Of a stretch of 64,000 bases of DNA, positions 27,335 to 35,869 are shown in pieces. The position numbers and the translations under genes are program-made. Position 1 is the stretch's first letter. The number at the start of each line of letters is the position of its first letter. This DNA comes from Prevotella sp. (lineage in GTDB: Bacteria > Bacteroidota > Bacteroidia > Bacteroidales > Bacteroidaceae), in the NCBI GenBank assembly GCA_017475005.1, contig JAFVGI010000006.1:1-64000 (forward strand). The letters are read 5' to 3'. The notes under the pieces are model-generated. The model did no database searches and had not been told where the DNA came from. It saw nothing but the letters and a program-made list of their open reading frames with translations.

Positions 27335-28087
27335 TTAGAATTTGAATTTATACCCTGCTCCTAAATAATGTTTGTCAGGATCATAATCGTCCTCATCCAC
27401 GTTGTGCATTTTCTGGAAGCGGTAGAAGGCATTCAGCGAATGATGTTTCGTCAGTCGTATGTCAGTACCTATGGTATAGCGAACCTTTTCGATGGCCCAC
27501 GCATGATATGTCTCTATGCTTATGTAAGGTGTCAGGAGGGCTTTTTTCTTGTCATAGGATATCTCGAAGCGCGAACGGAGCTGGTTGTGTCCTCTGCCAG
27601 AGCGCACTTTGTCCTCCCATTGCTCTTCGTCAAAGTCCCAACGCGTTACGGTCTTCTCGGGACGATAGGAGTATTGCCAGCGTTCACGCAGCGACAGCTT
27701 TATGTTGTTTGAGAACTTGTATGAGCCCGTCAGACTTGCATAGAAACGATGTTTCACCCCCCAGTAACTGGGACGCCAATGGTTATAGAGTCCGTTTGTC
27801 TTGTAGGTTATGTTCTCATGGAAATTATAGTCGAGCAATTTGTAACCGGCATCAGCCTTCAGCCAACCGAGCAGCTTGTATGAAGCGCTGATACCTATGC
27901 CCCAACGGTCCATCGTCTTGAAATTATTACGGGTACGCATGTCGGCCTCCATTGAGATGTCCATTCGCTTGCTCACCTTCTTCTCCGCCTCAAGACCGAG
28001 AATCAGTCCGCCTTCGCTGTCAGCAAACATCGGTATGCTGATGGCAAACATCAGGAGTGCTGCAAATTTGCGTTTAAACATTTTCAT
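27335..28087 (-). CDS. DUF2490 family outer-membrane-like protein
   Basis: 250 residues with a signal peptide (to about FADS, residue 24). The rest is an alternating pattern of aromatic-ended beta strands (SMEADMRTRNN, WLKADAGYKLLDYNF, KLSLRERWQYSYRP, HYLGAGYKFKF), typical of a small outer-membrane barrel; the family is DUF2490. It ends in phenylalanine, as many barrel proteins do. Overlaps the end of the DUF4956 gene by 14 nt, so the two are coupled. Confidence 0.82.
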   Translation of the reverse strand: MKMFKRKFAALLMFAISIPMFADSEGGLILGLEAEKKVSKRMDISMEADMRTRNNFKTMDRWGIGISASYKLLGWLKADAGYKLLDYNFHENITYKTNGLYNHWRPSYWGVKHRFYASLTGSYKFSNNIKLSLRERWQYSYRPEKTVTRWDFDEEQWEDKVRSGRGHNQLRSRFEISYDKKKALLTPYISIETYHAWAIEKVRYTIGTDIRLTKHHSLNAFYRFQKMHNVDEDDYDPDKHYLGAGYKFKF

Positions 28088-28757
28088 AATCCGAAGTCCT
28101 AAGTTTTAGTTTCTCGTCAATTTCCTTATCTACCTTTCCGTCGTAATATACACGCAGCACAGCCATGTCGCGAAGGAAATCCACTGCGCCCACCTTCACG
28201 TTGATAACCTTTACGCCGAGTCTCTCCTCAAGGTCTGCCATCAGTTCCTGACGGCGCTCTTTCTTGATGAGGTCTATGCGGTCGTACTGTACCAACTTTG
28301 AGCTATTCACCTTCAGGAATTTCTCAAAGAAGATAATGACGACTATCGTGATAGCATCTATCACCATCAGCTCCATCAGCGATGTGCCCGACACCTTGCC
28401 CTTAGCGTCTAGGGCAATAGAGTCAGACATAGCATGAATCACCGACAAACACACGACGACAAAGAGATATGTCATCTCGCGCACCGGCATCGTGTCCGTG
28501 CGATAACGCATAATCGAAAAAATACCAAAGAGTCCCAAGCCGACACCCATTGTAGCCTTACCACGATCCATGCCCATCATCAAATATACAAGGAAGAAGA
28601 TGGCAACGGAGATAATCATGAAGGTAAAATAGAAGTCACGACGCTTGCCCTTCCTGAAGTACAGGAAATGGACAATCATCCAGTTGACTATGAGACAAAC
28701 AAAGAATCTCACTAACGTGTCGCCGAAGTCGGCAGAAAACAGAAACAGTTCTTTCAT
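28074..28757 (-). CDS. DUF4956 membrane protein
   Basis: 227 residues from the ATG at 28757 (a TTG at 28766 is also in frame). Four hydrophobic helices in the first 130 residues, then a soluble C-terminal domain (about 140-227). The signature MGVGLGLFGIFSIMRYRTDTMPVREMTYLF is DUF4956. The family is commonly next to VTC-type polyphosphate polymerases, as it is here, and may be the membrane partner of that enzyme; the function is unproven. Confidence 0.87.
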   Translation of the reverse strand: MKELFLFSADFGDTLVRFFVCLIVNWMIVHFLYFRKGKRRDFYFTFMIISVAIFFLVYLMMGMDRGKATMGVGLGLFGIFSIMRYRTDTMPVREMTYLFVVVCLSVIHAMSDSIALDAKGKVSGTSLMELMVIDAITIVVIIFFEKFLKVNSSKLVQYDRIDLIKKERRQELMADLEERLGVKVINVKVGAVDFLRDMAVLRVYYDGKVDKEIDEKLKLRTSDYENV

Positions 28758-28776
28758 AATATTCAATATTCAATGT

Positions 28777-29523
28777 TCAATGTTCAATCAACTTTCTCAC
28801 TTCAATCAGCTTTTGCTTGAAACGATTTACTGGCAGCCGATTCTCGCACGTCAATGCCGACCCCATGCAATATTTTGAGAAACCATGCGGCTGGATGCGC
28901 AGCTGGCGCAGCATTTGCAGTATTGGCGAATAAGCGAGGCCGTCACGCTTCAGTTCTATGATGACCATGTTGCCCATATCCATATGCCTCCCATTCTGTA
29001 GGTTCTCGAAGTGCAGTTGTGTGTCAATCGTCACACGTTCCGTCTTCCCCTTGTTCACCAGCGTGATGCGCGAGAAATGATTGTTTAGAGCCGGTTGCAA
29101 ACTGTTCACATCATAGCGCAAATGCTTCGCCAGAAAAGCACGTTTCTCTTCGTCCAACAGATTCATATCCTGCACCTCGATGCGCTTCTTCTTTGTACGC
29201 CCGTGATTGTTCTTCGTCTTCACCTCCATAAACTGCAGGTCAGAGATGCAATACGTGCGGAAGCGTATCTTCTGGCGGTTAGAATGTCCATGCTGATGGG
29301 CAGAATACATGTCATAGTCGGTAGTATCAAAATATGTAGTGTCATACTCCAGATTACACTTGCCCTCAATCTGCTGAATAAAATAATCATGCTGCGCCAT
29401 TTCCAGCAGCTGACGAAGCTTCTGCTGATTCGTCACAAACTTAGTGTCGATGCGATTCATCAGCTTCACGTCACTCATCTGTTCCAGCGATATCGGAGCA
29501 AAAGCGTTTATCAGATTAGTCAT
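28777..29523 (-). CDS. VTC-domain polyphosphate polymerase-like protein
   Basis: 248 residues forming a single VTC tunnel domain, as in the catalytic part of yeast Vtc4, which makes polyphosphate from ATP. Basic and acidic tunnel residues typical of the family are visible: RIDTKFV, NRQKIRFRTY, FMEVKTKNNHGRTKKKRIE, VIIELKRDG and FSKYCMG. Soluble, with no membrane segment, so DUF4956 may hold it at the membrane. First gene of the minus-strand run down to pepP. Whether it is active as a polymerase is not shown by sequence. Confidence 0.87.
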   Translation of the reverse strand: MTNLINAFAPISLEQMSDVKLMNRIDTKFVTNQQKLRQLLEMAQHDYFIQQIEGKCNLEYDTTYFDTTDYDMYSAHQHGHSNRQKIRFRTYCISDLQFMEVKTKNNHGRTKKKRIEVQDMNLLDEEKRAFLAKHLRYDVNSLQPALNNHFSRITLVNKGKTERVTIDTQLHFENLQNGRHMDMGNMVIIELKRDGLAYSPILQMLRQLRIQPHGFSKYCMGSALTCENRLPVNRFKQKLIEVRKLIEH

Positions 29524-29557
29524 TGATTAATAGATACTATTTTTTTATAATTCCGGT

Positions 29558-29566
29558 GCGAAGGTA
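29558..29566 (-). promoter_or_regulatory. -7-like element (TACCTTCGC)
   Basis: One mismatch to TAnnTTTGC, 35 nt upstream of the VTC gene start; probable promoter of the 29.5-21.3 kb run. Confidence 0.55.
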
Positions 29567-29677
29567 CAAATAAGTCATGAATAATGCAAATTTATTTCAA
29601 CAAAAAGCCCATTTTATTAAACAAAACGCCCAAATACACTACAAAATAGTGCACGATGCATCGTGCGCCAATTTTGG

Positions 29678-30220
29678 TCAAAGTCCGAAGCGTCCCAGGT
29701 CGTTCTCCTTACGCAGGAAGTTGCGGCGCTCGCCGATGTTCTGGTTATATTCACGTCGCAGGGCGAGGTACATATTGTTTTTCGAACCCAGCCCCGAACG
29801 GCGTGCCACATCCACAGGGTCCATGTCCGTATAGCGCAGCAGGTCGTCAACGAGACGCATCTGGTAGAGCTGACGGAAACGGATGCCCTTGACGCCCGTA
29901 AGGATAAATATCATGCCAGCCACCTCTTCGCGCTTCAGGCCATAGCGGTCGGCAAAGGCTTGCATGTCATTATTGCCATTTGCCAGATAGCGCAAATAGT
30001 CGTCCATCACGGTGATGCCCGTAGGCGACATGTTACGTTCCATAGTTACATACTGCCAATGTCCGTCCTTGTCCCAGCGCTTGCGACGCGTGAAGGGCGA
30101 GATATACAACTGGTCGAGCGTATATTGCGGCTCACCCCTAAAGGTGCGCTCCACCACCTTGCGGCTCTCACGAATACCAGACCTCCAGTTACGGGTTTTC
30201 CAAGAATTTCCTTTTGCCAT
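29678..30220 (-). CDS. AraC-like helix-turn-helix protein
   Basis: 180 residues. The C-terminal half (RFRQLYQMRLVDDLLRYTD, PVDVARRSGLGSKNNMYLALRREY, GERRNFLRK) fits the double helix-turn-helix of AraC-family regulators, though the second half is weakly conserved. The N-terminal 60 residues are basic and contain no known ligand domain. Its own promoter is at 30246-30254, and immediately upstream lies the seven-copy 41-bp dyad array, so it may act on that array. Regulatory target not known. Confidence 0.65.
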   Translation of the reverse strand: MAKGNSWKTRNWRSGIRESRKVVERTFRGEPQYTLDQLYISPFTRRKRWDKDGHWQYVTMERNMSPTGITVMDDYLRYLANGNNDMQAFADRYGLKREEVAGMIFILTGVKGIRFRQLYQMRLVDDLLRYTDMDPVDVARRSGLGSKNNMYLALRREYNQNIGERRNFLRKENDLGRFGL

Positions 30221-30245
30221 AATTGTCTGAATTAGATTTCATGGG

Positions 30246-30254
30246 GCAAAATTA
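30246..30254 (-). promoter_or_regulatory. -7 promoter element (TAATTTTGC)
   Basis: Minus-strand consensus match 26 nt upstream of the HTH gene ATG and 55 nt from the first unit of the dyad array. Confidence 0.65.
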
Positions 30255-30308
30255 CGAAGAAAAACACACACTACCAAACTTTTTCAAATAAAAACATGAA
30301 AAAATTAT

Positions 30309-30576
30309 ATTCTCATTCGTGAAACAGAATTTATTTGAAATCAGATAACATTCTCAATCATATAGCAGAATTTATCTAAAATCAGATAATATTCTCAATC
30401 ATATAGCAGAATTTATCGGGAATCAGATAATATTCTCAATTACATAGGAGAATATATCGGGTGGCTGGAAATATTCTCCGTCACGAAAGGGAATCCATAT
30501 CGATTCGATGCAGATTCTCCGATACAAAAGAGAATGAATATCGAATCGATATACATTCTCTTTCACGAGTTAGAAC
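30309..30576. repeat. Seven dyads with exact 41-bp period
   Basis: A 22-bp imperfect palindrome ATTCTC-N11-AGAAT starts at 30309, 30350, 30391, 30432, 30473, 30514 and 30555, exactly 41 bp apart each time; the last copy ends AGAAC. The 19-bp spacers diverge (first three share ATCAGATAA, the last two contain ATCGAATCGAT-like palindromes). Only the palindrome arms are constant, which looks like selection for spaced binding sites rather than fresh duplication. The array fills the gene-free gap between the GH3 and HTH genes; no ORF or RNA gene is seen in it. Confidence 0.88.
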
Positions 30577-30605
30577 AAATAATCGTGAGAATTTTTCTCC
30601 ACCTG

Positions 30606-32846
30606 CTACTTCACCTTTAACCTCTTCACGATGTTCTGGCTGTTGTTGCCGACGTGGATGGTGTATTCTCCGTTGTCAGTTTGCCACTGGTGGGTGGCTT
30701 CGTTCCATGAGGCAAGGTCTTGTGGGGCGATAGTCATCTGGAGCGTCTGTTGCTGACGGGGTTGCAGGAGATTTGTCTTGGCAAAGGCCTTGAGTTCCTT
30801 GAGAGGTTTTTGTATCTCCTTGTTGCTCGGAGCAGAGACATATACCTGCACCACATCCTTACCGGCACAACTGCCCGTGTTGGTGACAGTAACAGAGACC
30901 GTGATATTGCCTGCGGCATCCTTGACAGCCGTCACATCATCGTAGGAGAAGGTGGTATAGCTGAGCCCGAAACCGAATGGGAAGAGGGGTTTCTTCTTGT
31001 CTTTCTCGAAACCACGATAGCCCACAAAGACATCCTCCTTATAATATACCTGTCTGTCAACACCCGGATAGGCCTCCTTACCATATTTCACGTAAGGATA
31101 GTCCTCATACTGCTTTGCAAAGGTGATAGGGAGTTTTCCGCTGGGGCATACCTTGCCACTCAGGACATTGACGAGGGCTGTGCCTGCTTCGCTGCCGAGA
31201 TACCAGCAGTGTACGAGGGCCGGCACCTTGGAGAGCCAAGGGGTAGCATAAGGATTGCCGCCAAAGGTAACAACGACGATATTAGGGTTGATGTCTGCCA
31301 GCTGGCTGATGAGTTCGTTCTGCCCGAATGACAGGTCATAGCCTTCGCGGTCGCCATTCTCACAATCCTGCTTATGATTCTTGTTCATGCCACCTATATA
31401 TATTATAAGGTCTGCATCGGCAGCTTTGGAAAGTGCCTCGTCTTTCAAGCGCTTACTCTCGGCAGCATCAACAGCATCCTTCTTGTCATAAAGAGCCCTG
31501 CCGGAAGCGTAGCCCTGAGCGTATGATAGGTGACAGTTGACAGGTGATAATTGACAGGTGACAGGTGACAGGTGAGAGTTTGCTGCCGCCACAACTGTTT
31601 GCAAAGCTTCGAGCGGTGATATGTCGCGGAGGGTTTTCAGTTCTGACGAACCGCCGCCCATAGTGAGGGAGCGGGTGGCATTCTCGCCTACGACGAGGAT
31701 ATTCTTATACTTTGAGAAATCTATTGGCAACAGTGGAGCTTTGCCACGCTTGTTGTTTTGCAGCAGCACAATTCCCTCCTCTCCTATCTGACGACAGGCG
31801 TCATAATGGGCTTCAGAGCATTGGTTGCCGATAATCTTATTGGGATTCATCGCCGTACGGAAGATGAGTCGCAGGACGCGGCTGACCTTCTCGTCAACAA
31901 CAGACATAGGCACCTTGCCTTCCTGTACGAATTTCTCGAAATCGTTGCCGAGATGGTAGTCATCAAAGGTGAACTTCTCGCCACGAATATTACCATTGCG
32001 CGTTGTTCCCATCTCGATGTCAAGACCTCCTGTAGCAGCCTGCCAAGAGTCGGTCACAGCATCCCAGTCACTGACAAGACAGCCGTCCCATCCCCATTCT
32101 TTCTTCAGTATGCCATTGAGCAGCTCGTCATTCTGGCTGCAATGTACGTTTTTCCACAGATTATAGCTACCCATGATAGAATAGACATGTGCCTTCTCGA
32201 CAGCACGTTGGAAGGGAGCAAGATATATCTCACGCATAGCACGCTCGGAGATGTTGACGTTAACAGAGAAGCGGTCTGTCTCCTGATCGTTGAGGACAAA
32301 ATGCTTCAGGCAGCATGCTACGCCATTCTGCTGCACCGCCTGGATATATGGCACGACCATCTCGCCAGCCAGCAGGGGGTCTTCACCCATGTATTCGAAG
32401 GCACGACCGTTGAGAGGTGTGCGGGCGATATTGACACCAGGGCCCAGCATGACATCTTTTCCGCGATAGGCAAACTCCTCGCTGATGCTGGTACCATAGA
32501 GGCGCGAGAGGTCACGGTTCCATGTTGCAGCAAGACACGTCAGCGAAGGAAAGGCAACGCAGAAGTCATTGGTCCATCCGGCAGCCTTCCATTCATCCCA
32601 CACCAGTTCTTCACGAACACCATGAGGACCATCGTCCATATTGAGCTGGCGGATACCAAGACGCGGAACACCAGCAGAGGTGAACTTACTCTGGGCATGA
32701 AGTATCTTAACCTTCTCGTGAAGAGTCATGCGACTAAGAGCATCTTTGATACGTTCCTCAATAGGAGCCTTGGAATCAAGATAAACCTGTGCGTTGAGGG
32801 CAAGGGAAGCCATCAGAAAAGAGGCAGAGAGCAAAAGTGATTTCAT
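30606..32846 (-). CDS. Secreted GH3 beta-glucosidase/xylosidase
   Basis: 746 residues. Signal peptide ends ALNAQ (residue 20). The GH3 barrel holds MDDGPHGVR (70-78), KHF (181-183) and the nucleophile in LVSDWDAV (Asp260); the second domain has the acid/base region near AYPGVDRQV, and the C-terminus is a fibronectin-III-like domain (DVVQVYVS). It should release glucose or xylose from oligosaccharides in the periplasm. Odd: at about residues 423-445 the protein contains HLSPVTCQLSPVNCHLS, encoded by a low-complexity repeat (31524-31584), inserted in frame at a variable loop. Confidence 0.94.
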   Translation of the reverse strand: MKSLLLSASFLMASLALNAQVYLDSKAPIEERIKDALSRMTLHEKVKILHAQSKFTSAGVPRLGIRQLNMDDGPHGVREELVWDEWKAAGWTNDFCVAFPSLTCLAATWNRDLSRLYGTSISEEFAYRGKDVMLGPGVNIARTPLNGRAFEYMGEDPLLAGEMVVPYIQAVQQNGVACCLKHFVLNDQETDRFSVNVNISERAMREIYLAPFQRAVEKAHVYSIMGSYNLWKNVHCSQNDELLNGILKKEWGWDGCLVSDWDAVTDSWQAATGGLDIEMGTTRNGNIRGEKFTFDDYHLGNDFEKFVQEGKVPMSVVDEKVSRVLRLIFRTAMNPNKIIGNQCSEAHYDACRQIGEEGIVLLQNNKRGKAPLLPIDFSKYKNILVVGENATRSLTMGGGSSELKTLRDISPLEALQTVVAAANSHLSPVTCQLSPVNCHLSYAQGYASGRALYDKKDAVDAAESKRLKDEALSKAADADLIIYIGGMNKNHKQDCENGDREGYDLSFGQNELISQLADINPNIVVVTFGGNPYATPWLSKVPALVHCWYLGSEAGTALVNVLSGKVCPSGKLPITFAKQYEDYPYVKYGKEAYPGVDRQVYYKEDVFVGYRGFEKDKKKPLFPFGFGLSYTTFSYDDVTAVKDAAGNITVSVTVTNTGSCAGKDVVQVYVSAPSNKEIQKPLKELKAFAKTNLLQPRQQQTLQMTIAPQDLASWNEATHQWQTDNGEYTIHVGNNSQNIVKRLKVK
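31524..31584. repeat. In-gene simple repeat, TTGACAGGTGACAGGTGA words
   Basis: Tandem TGACAGGTGA/TTGACAGGTGATAATTGACAG words inside the GH3 coding sequence, keeping the frame. The same family as the intergenic ATTGACAATTG clusters elsewhere in the window. Confidence 0.85.
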
Positions 32847-32911
32847 TTTATTATTATTGAAAATTGAACATTCTTTAACCGTTAACCTTTAACCATTAAT
32901 CGTTACACGTT

Positions 32912-32920
32912 GCAAAAGTA
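32912..32920 (-). promoter_or_regulatory. -7 promoter element (TACTTTTGC)
   Basis: Minus-strand consensus 66 nt upstream of the GH3 ATG; a TTAACC-word repeat lies in the leader. Confidence 0.65.
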
Positions 32921-33015
32921 TTTATTATTTGTCACCATTTTATATATAATAGGCTGTTATGAAGCAAAAAAATGAAATAAATTTTCTTTTTCTTGTTGCA
33001 TTGAGATTTTTTTTG

Positions 33016-33024
33016 TACTTTCGC
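33016..33024 (+). promoter_or_regulatory. -7-like element (TACTTTCGC)
   Basis: One mismatch to consensus, ending 8 nt before the thioesterase ATG, so this mRNA would have almost no leader. Confidence 0.6.
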
Positions 33025-33031
33025 AGCGTTT

Positions 33032-33427
33032 ATGGAATATTTATTTGAACATAAGGATAAGGTCCGCGATTACGAATGCGACCTGCAGGGCATTGTGAAT
33101 AATGCCAACTACCAACATTACACGGAACATGCACGACATGAATTCCTGCTTGCAAACGGCATCAGTTTTGCTGAACTGCATGAGCAGGGCATCGACTGCG
33201 TAGTAGCAAAGATAGAGATGCGCTTTAAGGTACCTCTCCGCTCTCGCGACGAATATGCTGTTCGCGTGAACATGGTGAAGGAAGGATTGAGATATATCTT
33301 CCTGCAGGATATATACCGCCTGCCCGACAACACTCTCTGCATGAAAGCAAAGGTGGAGGCGGTATGCCTGATAAACGGAAAGCTTGGAGACACTGACATT
33401 TTAATGCGAGCACTATGCAAAAACTAA
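33032..33427 (+). CDS. 4-hydroxybenzoyl-CoA thioesterase-family protein
   Basis: 131 residues, a single hot-dog domain of the YbgC/FcbC kind. RDYECDLQGIVNNANYQHY holds the conserved Asp/Asn and substrate-side residues. Enzymes of this family hydrolyse acyl-CoA; the substrate is not evident. Cytoplasmic. It overlaps the next gene by 13 nt, so it is the first gene of a three-gene unit with the kinase-RapZ fusion and the transporter. Confidence 0.88.
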   Translation: MEYLFEHKDKVRDYECDLQGIVNNANYQHYTEHARHEFLLANGISFAELHEQGIDCVVAKIEMRFKVPLRSRDEYAVRVNMVKEGLRYIFLQDIYRLPDNTLCMKAKVEAVCLINGKLGDTDILMRALCKN

Positions 33428-34902
33428 AAGAGCTATATACCGCATGGCACGGAGCAGAGCCGGTAAAGATGGAGAAATTGCCAGGTGCTGGCAGCAACAG
33501 GGAGTACTATAGGATGACCGATGAAAATGGCAAGACATACATCGGTTGTGTAGGAACATCGAAGGATGAGAACCATGCCCTCCTGTCGCTGGCAAAACAT
33601 TTCACAAAACGAAAACTCCCTGTGCCAAAGGTGTTGGCAGAGAGTGAAGACGAATTGAGATACATCCAAAACGACCTCGGTTCACTGTCACTATATGATG
33701 CCATCAAGGGTGGCCGCGATGCTGGAGGACGCTATAATGTCAAGGAGAAGGAACTGCTCAGACGCACTATCAGGGAACTGCCTAACGTACAGATCAGAGG
33801 TGCACGAGGACTGGATTTCTCTGTATGCTATCCCCAACCGGCTTTCGATCAGGAGGGAATACTTTTTGACCTGAACTATTTTAAGTATTGCTTCCTGAAG
33901 GAGACTCTGCCAGACTTCCACGAACTGAAGTTGGAGGCTAACTTCCGCCTTTTGGCAAAAGATCTTGAGGCAAGCACATCGACACCTGTGGAGTCTTTCC
34001 TATACAGGGACTTCCACGCTCGCAACGTAATGCTCGATGCAAAGGGAAAGCCTTACTTCATAGACTTCCAAGGGGGCAGACGAGGACCATATTACTATGA
34101 TGTGGCATCATTCCTGTGGCAGGCTGCTGCACGTTATTCGGACAGCCTGAGAAAGGAACTCATAAAGGAATATTACGATGCTCTGAAACAATATACCGAA
34201 GTACCATCATTCAGGACCTTTAACGAGAGGTTGCAGCTGTTTGTTCTCTTCCGCACCATGCAGGTATTGGGAGCATACGGATTCAGAGGATATTTTGAAC
34301 GCAAGGCACACTTCATTGAAAGCATACCGTTTGCCATACAGAACCTCAGGGACCTGCTGGCAAAGAATGACTTCCCTTACCCTTATCTCGTCACCATACT
34401 GAAAGAGTTGACAGAGTTGCCAAAGTTTGCGCCAAAGCCAAAGGTGCAGAAGGACGGCAAGGCAACAGTATCGAAATATGACGGCAAGGGTCCGCTGGTG
34501 GTGAGGGTATATTCCTTCTCTTTCCATAAAGGCATCCCCGAAGACCCCTCAGGCAACGGTGGCGGATATGTCTTTGACTGCCGCTCTACCCATAACCCGG
34601 GACGTTATGAGCCGTACAAGAAGCTTACCGGCCTGGACGAACCCGTGATACGTTTCCTGGAAGATGACGGCGAGATTCTGACATTTCTGGAGAGTGTGTA
34701 TAAACTGGCTGATGCCCATGTGGAGAGATATATAAAGAGAGGTTTTACGAGTCTGATGTTCTCCTTCGGATGTACTGGCGGGCAACACAGGAGCGTTTAT
34801 TCTGCACAGCATCTTGCAGAACACATACACGAGAAATATGGCATAGAGGTGCATGTGGAACACATAGAACAGGGCATAAAGAAATGCTTCTCCGCTTTAT
34901 AA
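33415..34902 (+). CDS. Sugar kinase (APH fold) fused to RapZ C-terminal domain
   Basis: 495 residues. Residues about 1-340 have the aminoglycoside phosphotransferase fold, like AmgK kinases that phosphorylate MurNAc/GlcNAc in cell-wall recycling: GAGSNREYYR near the start, LYRDFHARNVMLD as the catalytic loop, FIDFQGG as the metal loop. Residues about 360-495 are the RapZ C-terminal domain (VYSFSFHKGIP, FDCRSTHNPGRY, GCTGGQHRSVYSAQ), which in enteric bacteria senses glucosamine-6-phosphate. The N-terminal RapZ kinase domain is absent. The pairing fits amino-sugar metabolism with an in-built sensor; the substrate is inferred. Overlaps both neighbours. Confidence 0.86.
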   Translation: MQKLKELYTAWHGAEPVKMEKLPGAGSNREYYRMTDENGKTYIGCVGTSKDENHALLSLAKHFTKRKLPVPKVLAESEDELRYIQNDLGSLSLYDAIKGGRDAGGRYNVKEKELLRRTIRELPNVQIRGARGLDFSVCYPQPAFDQEGILFDLNYFKYCFLKETLPDFHELKLEANFRLLAKDLEASTSTPVESFLYRDFHARNVMLDAKGKPYFIDFQGGRRGPYYYDVASFLWQAAARYSDSLRKELIKEYYDALKQYTEVPSFRTFNERLQLFVLFRTMQVLGAYGFRGYFERKAHFIESIPFAIQNLRDLLAKNDFPYPYLVTILKELTELPKFAPKPKVQKDGKATVSKYDGKGPLVVRVYSFSFHKGIPEDPSGNGGGYVFDCRSTHNPGRYEPYKKLTGLDEPVIRFLEDDGEILTFLESVYKLADAHVERYIKRGFTSLMFSFGCTGGQHRSVYSAQHLAEHIHEKYGIEVHVEHIEQGIKKCFSAL

Positions 34903-35843
34903 AAAACTGGGCCTTACCCATATCGATGACGATAGGGGCATTAGGATATATTATAGGCAGGGAACTACCCTTGTCGGCAGATATAAAGGGCGACATAGTA
35001 AAGGGAGTAGAGATACTGCAACCGGCACTTCTCTTCTGCATGCTCTTCGTGACATTCTGCAAGGTGCCACCATCGGCACTAAAACCCAAGATGTTACACC
35101 TGTGGCTGATAATGATACAGTGTGTTTTCTTTATCGTTACATGCATAGTGTTATACTTCTTTCCGCAGACAGAATACCGCCTGTTAGCAGAGACATTCCT
35201 GTTGGTGATGATATGCCCCACAGCAACTGCCTGTGCCGTAGTGACATCAAAGCTGGGAGGTGATGCAGGACTGACTACATCATACACCATACTTATCTGC
35301 ATCGTGACAGCAATCATAATATCCATCTTCTTACCCCTTGCTTCTGCACGTCACGGAATGAACTTTCTGCCGACTTTGTTACTGATATTAAAACATGTAT
35401 TCCCACTATTGCTGGCACCATTGTTTGCTGCATGGGGAGTGAGATATTTCTTCCCGAGGTTGCTCAACATGATACTAAGTCAGAAAGATTTAGGATTCCA
35501 CATGTGGACAGTAGCATTATCATTAGCGATAGCTGTTACCGTAAGGGCCCTTTACAACAGCAGTATCAGCATTATGGAGATGTTGGGGATTGCCGCAGTA
35601 TCGTTGGCAGGATGCCTGTTGCAGTTTGGATTGGGAAAGGCTATCGGGGAGCATTACGGATGCCGACTGGAAGGCGGACAGGCATTAGGACAGAAGAACA
35701 CTATCTTTGCCATTTGGTTAGGATATACCTTCCTGTCACCCATCAGCGCCACAGCAGGTGGTTTTTATTCCATCTGGCACAATCTGGTAAACACCTACCA
35801 ACTGTATAAACATAGGAGATTAGAGGTAAAACTTGAAACCTGA
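34884..35843 (+). CDS. BASS family (bile acid:sodium symporter-like) transporter
   Basis: 319 residues from the ATG at 34884; the longer frame upstream is only the shadow of the kinase gene. Nine to ten hydrophobic helices and the BASS-type broken-helix motif CPTATACAVVTSKLGGDAGLTTS, with a second conserved segment GQKNTIFAIWLGYTF. Substrates in the family range from bile acids to pantoate and pyruvate; none can be assigned. It overlaps the kinase gene by 19 nt and closes the operon. Confidence 0.82.
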   Translation: MLLRFIKNWALPISMTIGALGYIIGRELPLSADIKGDIVKGVEILQPALLFCMLFVTFCKVPPSALKPKMLHLWLIMIQCVFFIVTCIVLYFFPQTEYRLLAETFLLVMICPTATACAVVTSKLGGDAGLTTSYTILICIVTAIIISIFLPLASARHGMNFLPTLLLILKHVFPLLLAPLFAAWGVRYFFPRLLNMILSQKDLGFHMWTVALSLAIAVTVRALYNSSISIMEMLGIAAVSLAGCLLQFGLGKAIGEHYGCRLEGGQALGQKNTIFAIWLGYTFLSPISATAGGFYSIWHNLVNTYQLYKHRRLEVKLET

Positions 35844-35868
35844 AACTTGAAACCTGAAACCTTGCATT
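35828..35868. repeat. Simple repeat, AACTTGAAACCTGAA words
   Basis: Four GAAAC(C/T)TG words between the convergent transporter and truA genes, overlapping the transporter stop. Confidence 0.75.
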
Positions 35869-35869
35869 T

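Noticed and set aside
30309..30576. Reading the dyad array as a CRISPR
   Set aside because: The constant part is only a short palindrome arm of 5-6 bp each side, not a 25-40 bp repeat, and no cas gene is nearby.
31758..32840. 360-codon open frame on the plus strand across the GH3 gene
   Set aside because: Entirely antisense to GH3 coding sequence, no recognised domain, and no promoter; codon pattern is a shadow of the GH3 frame.
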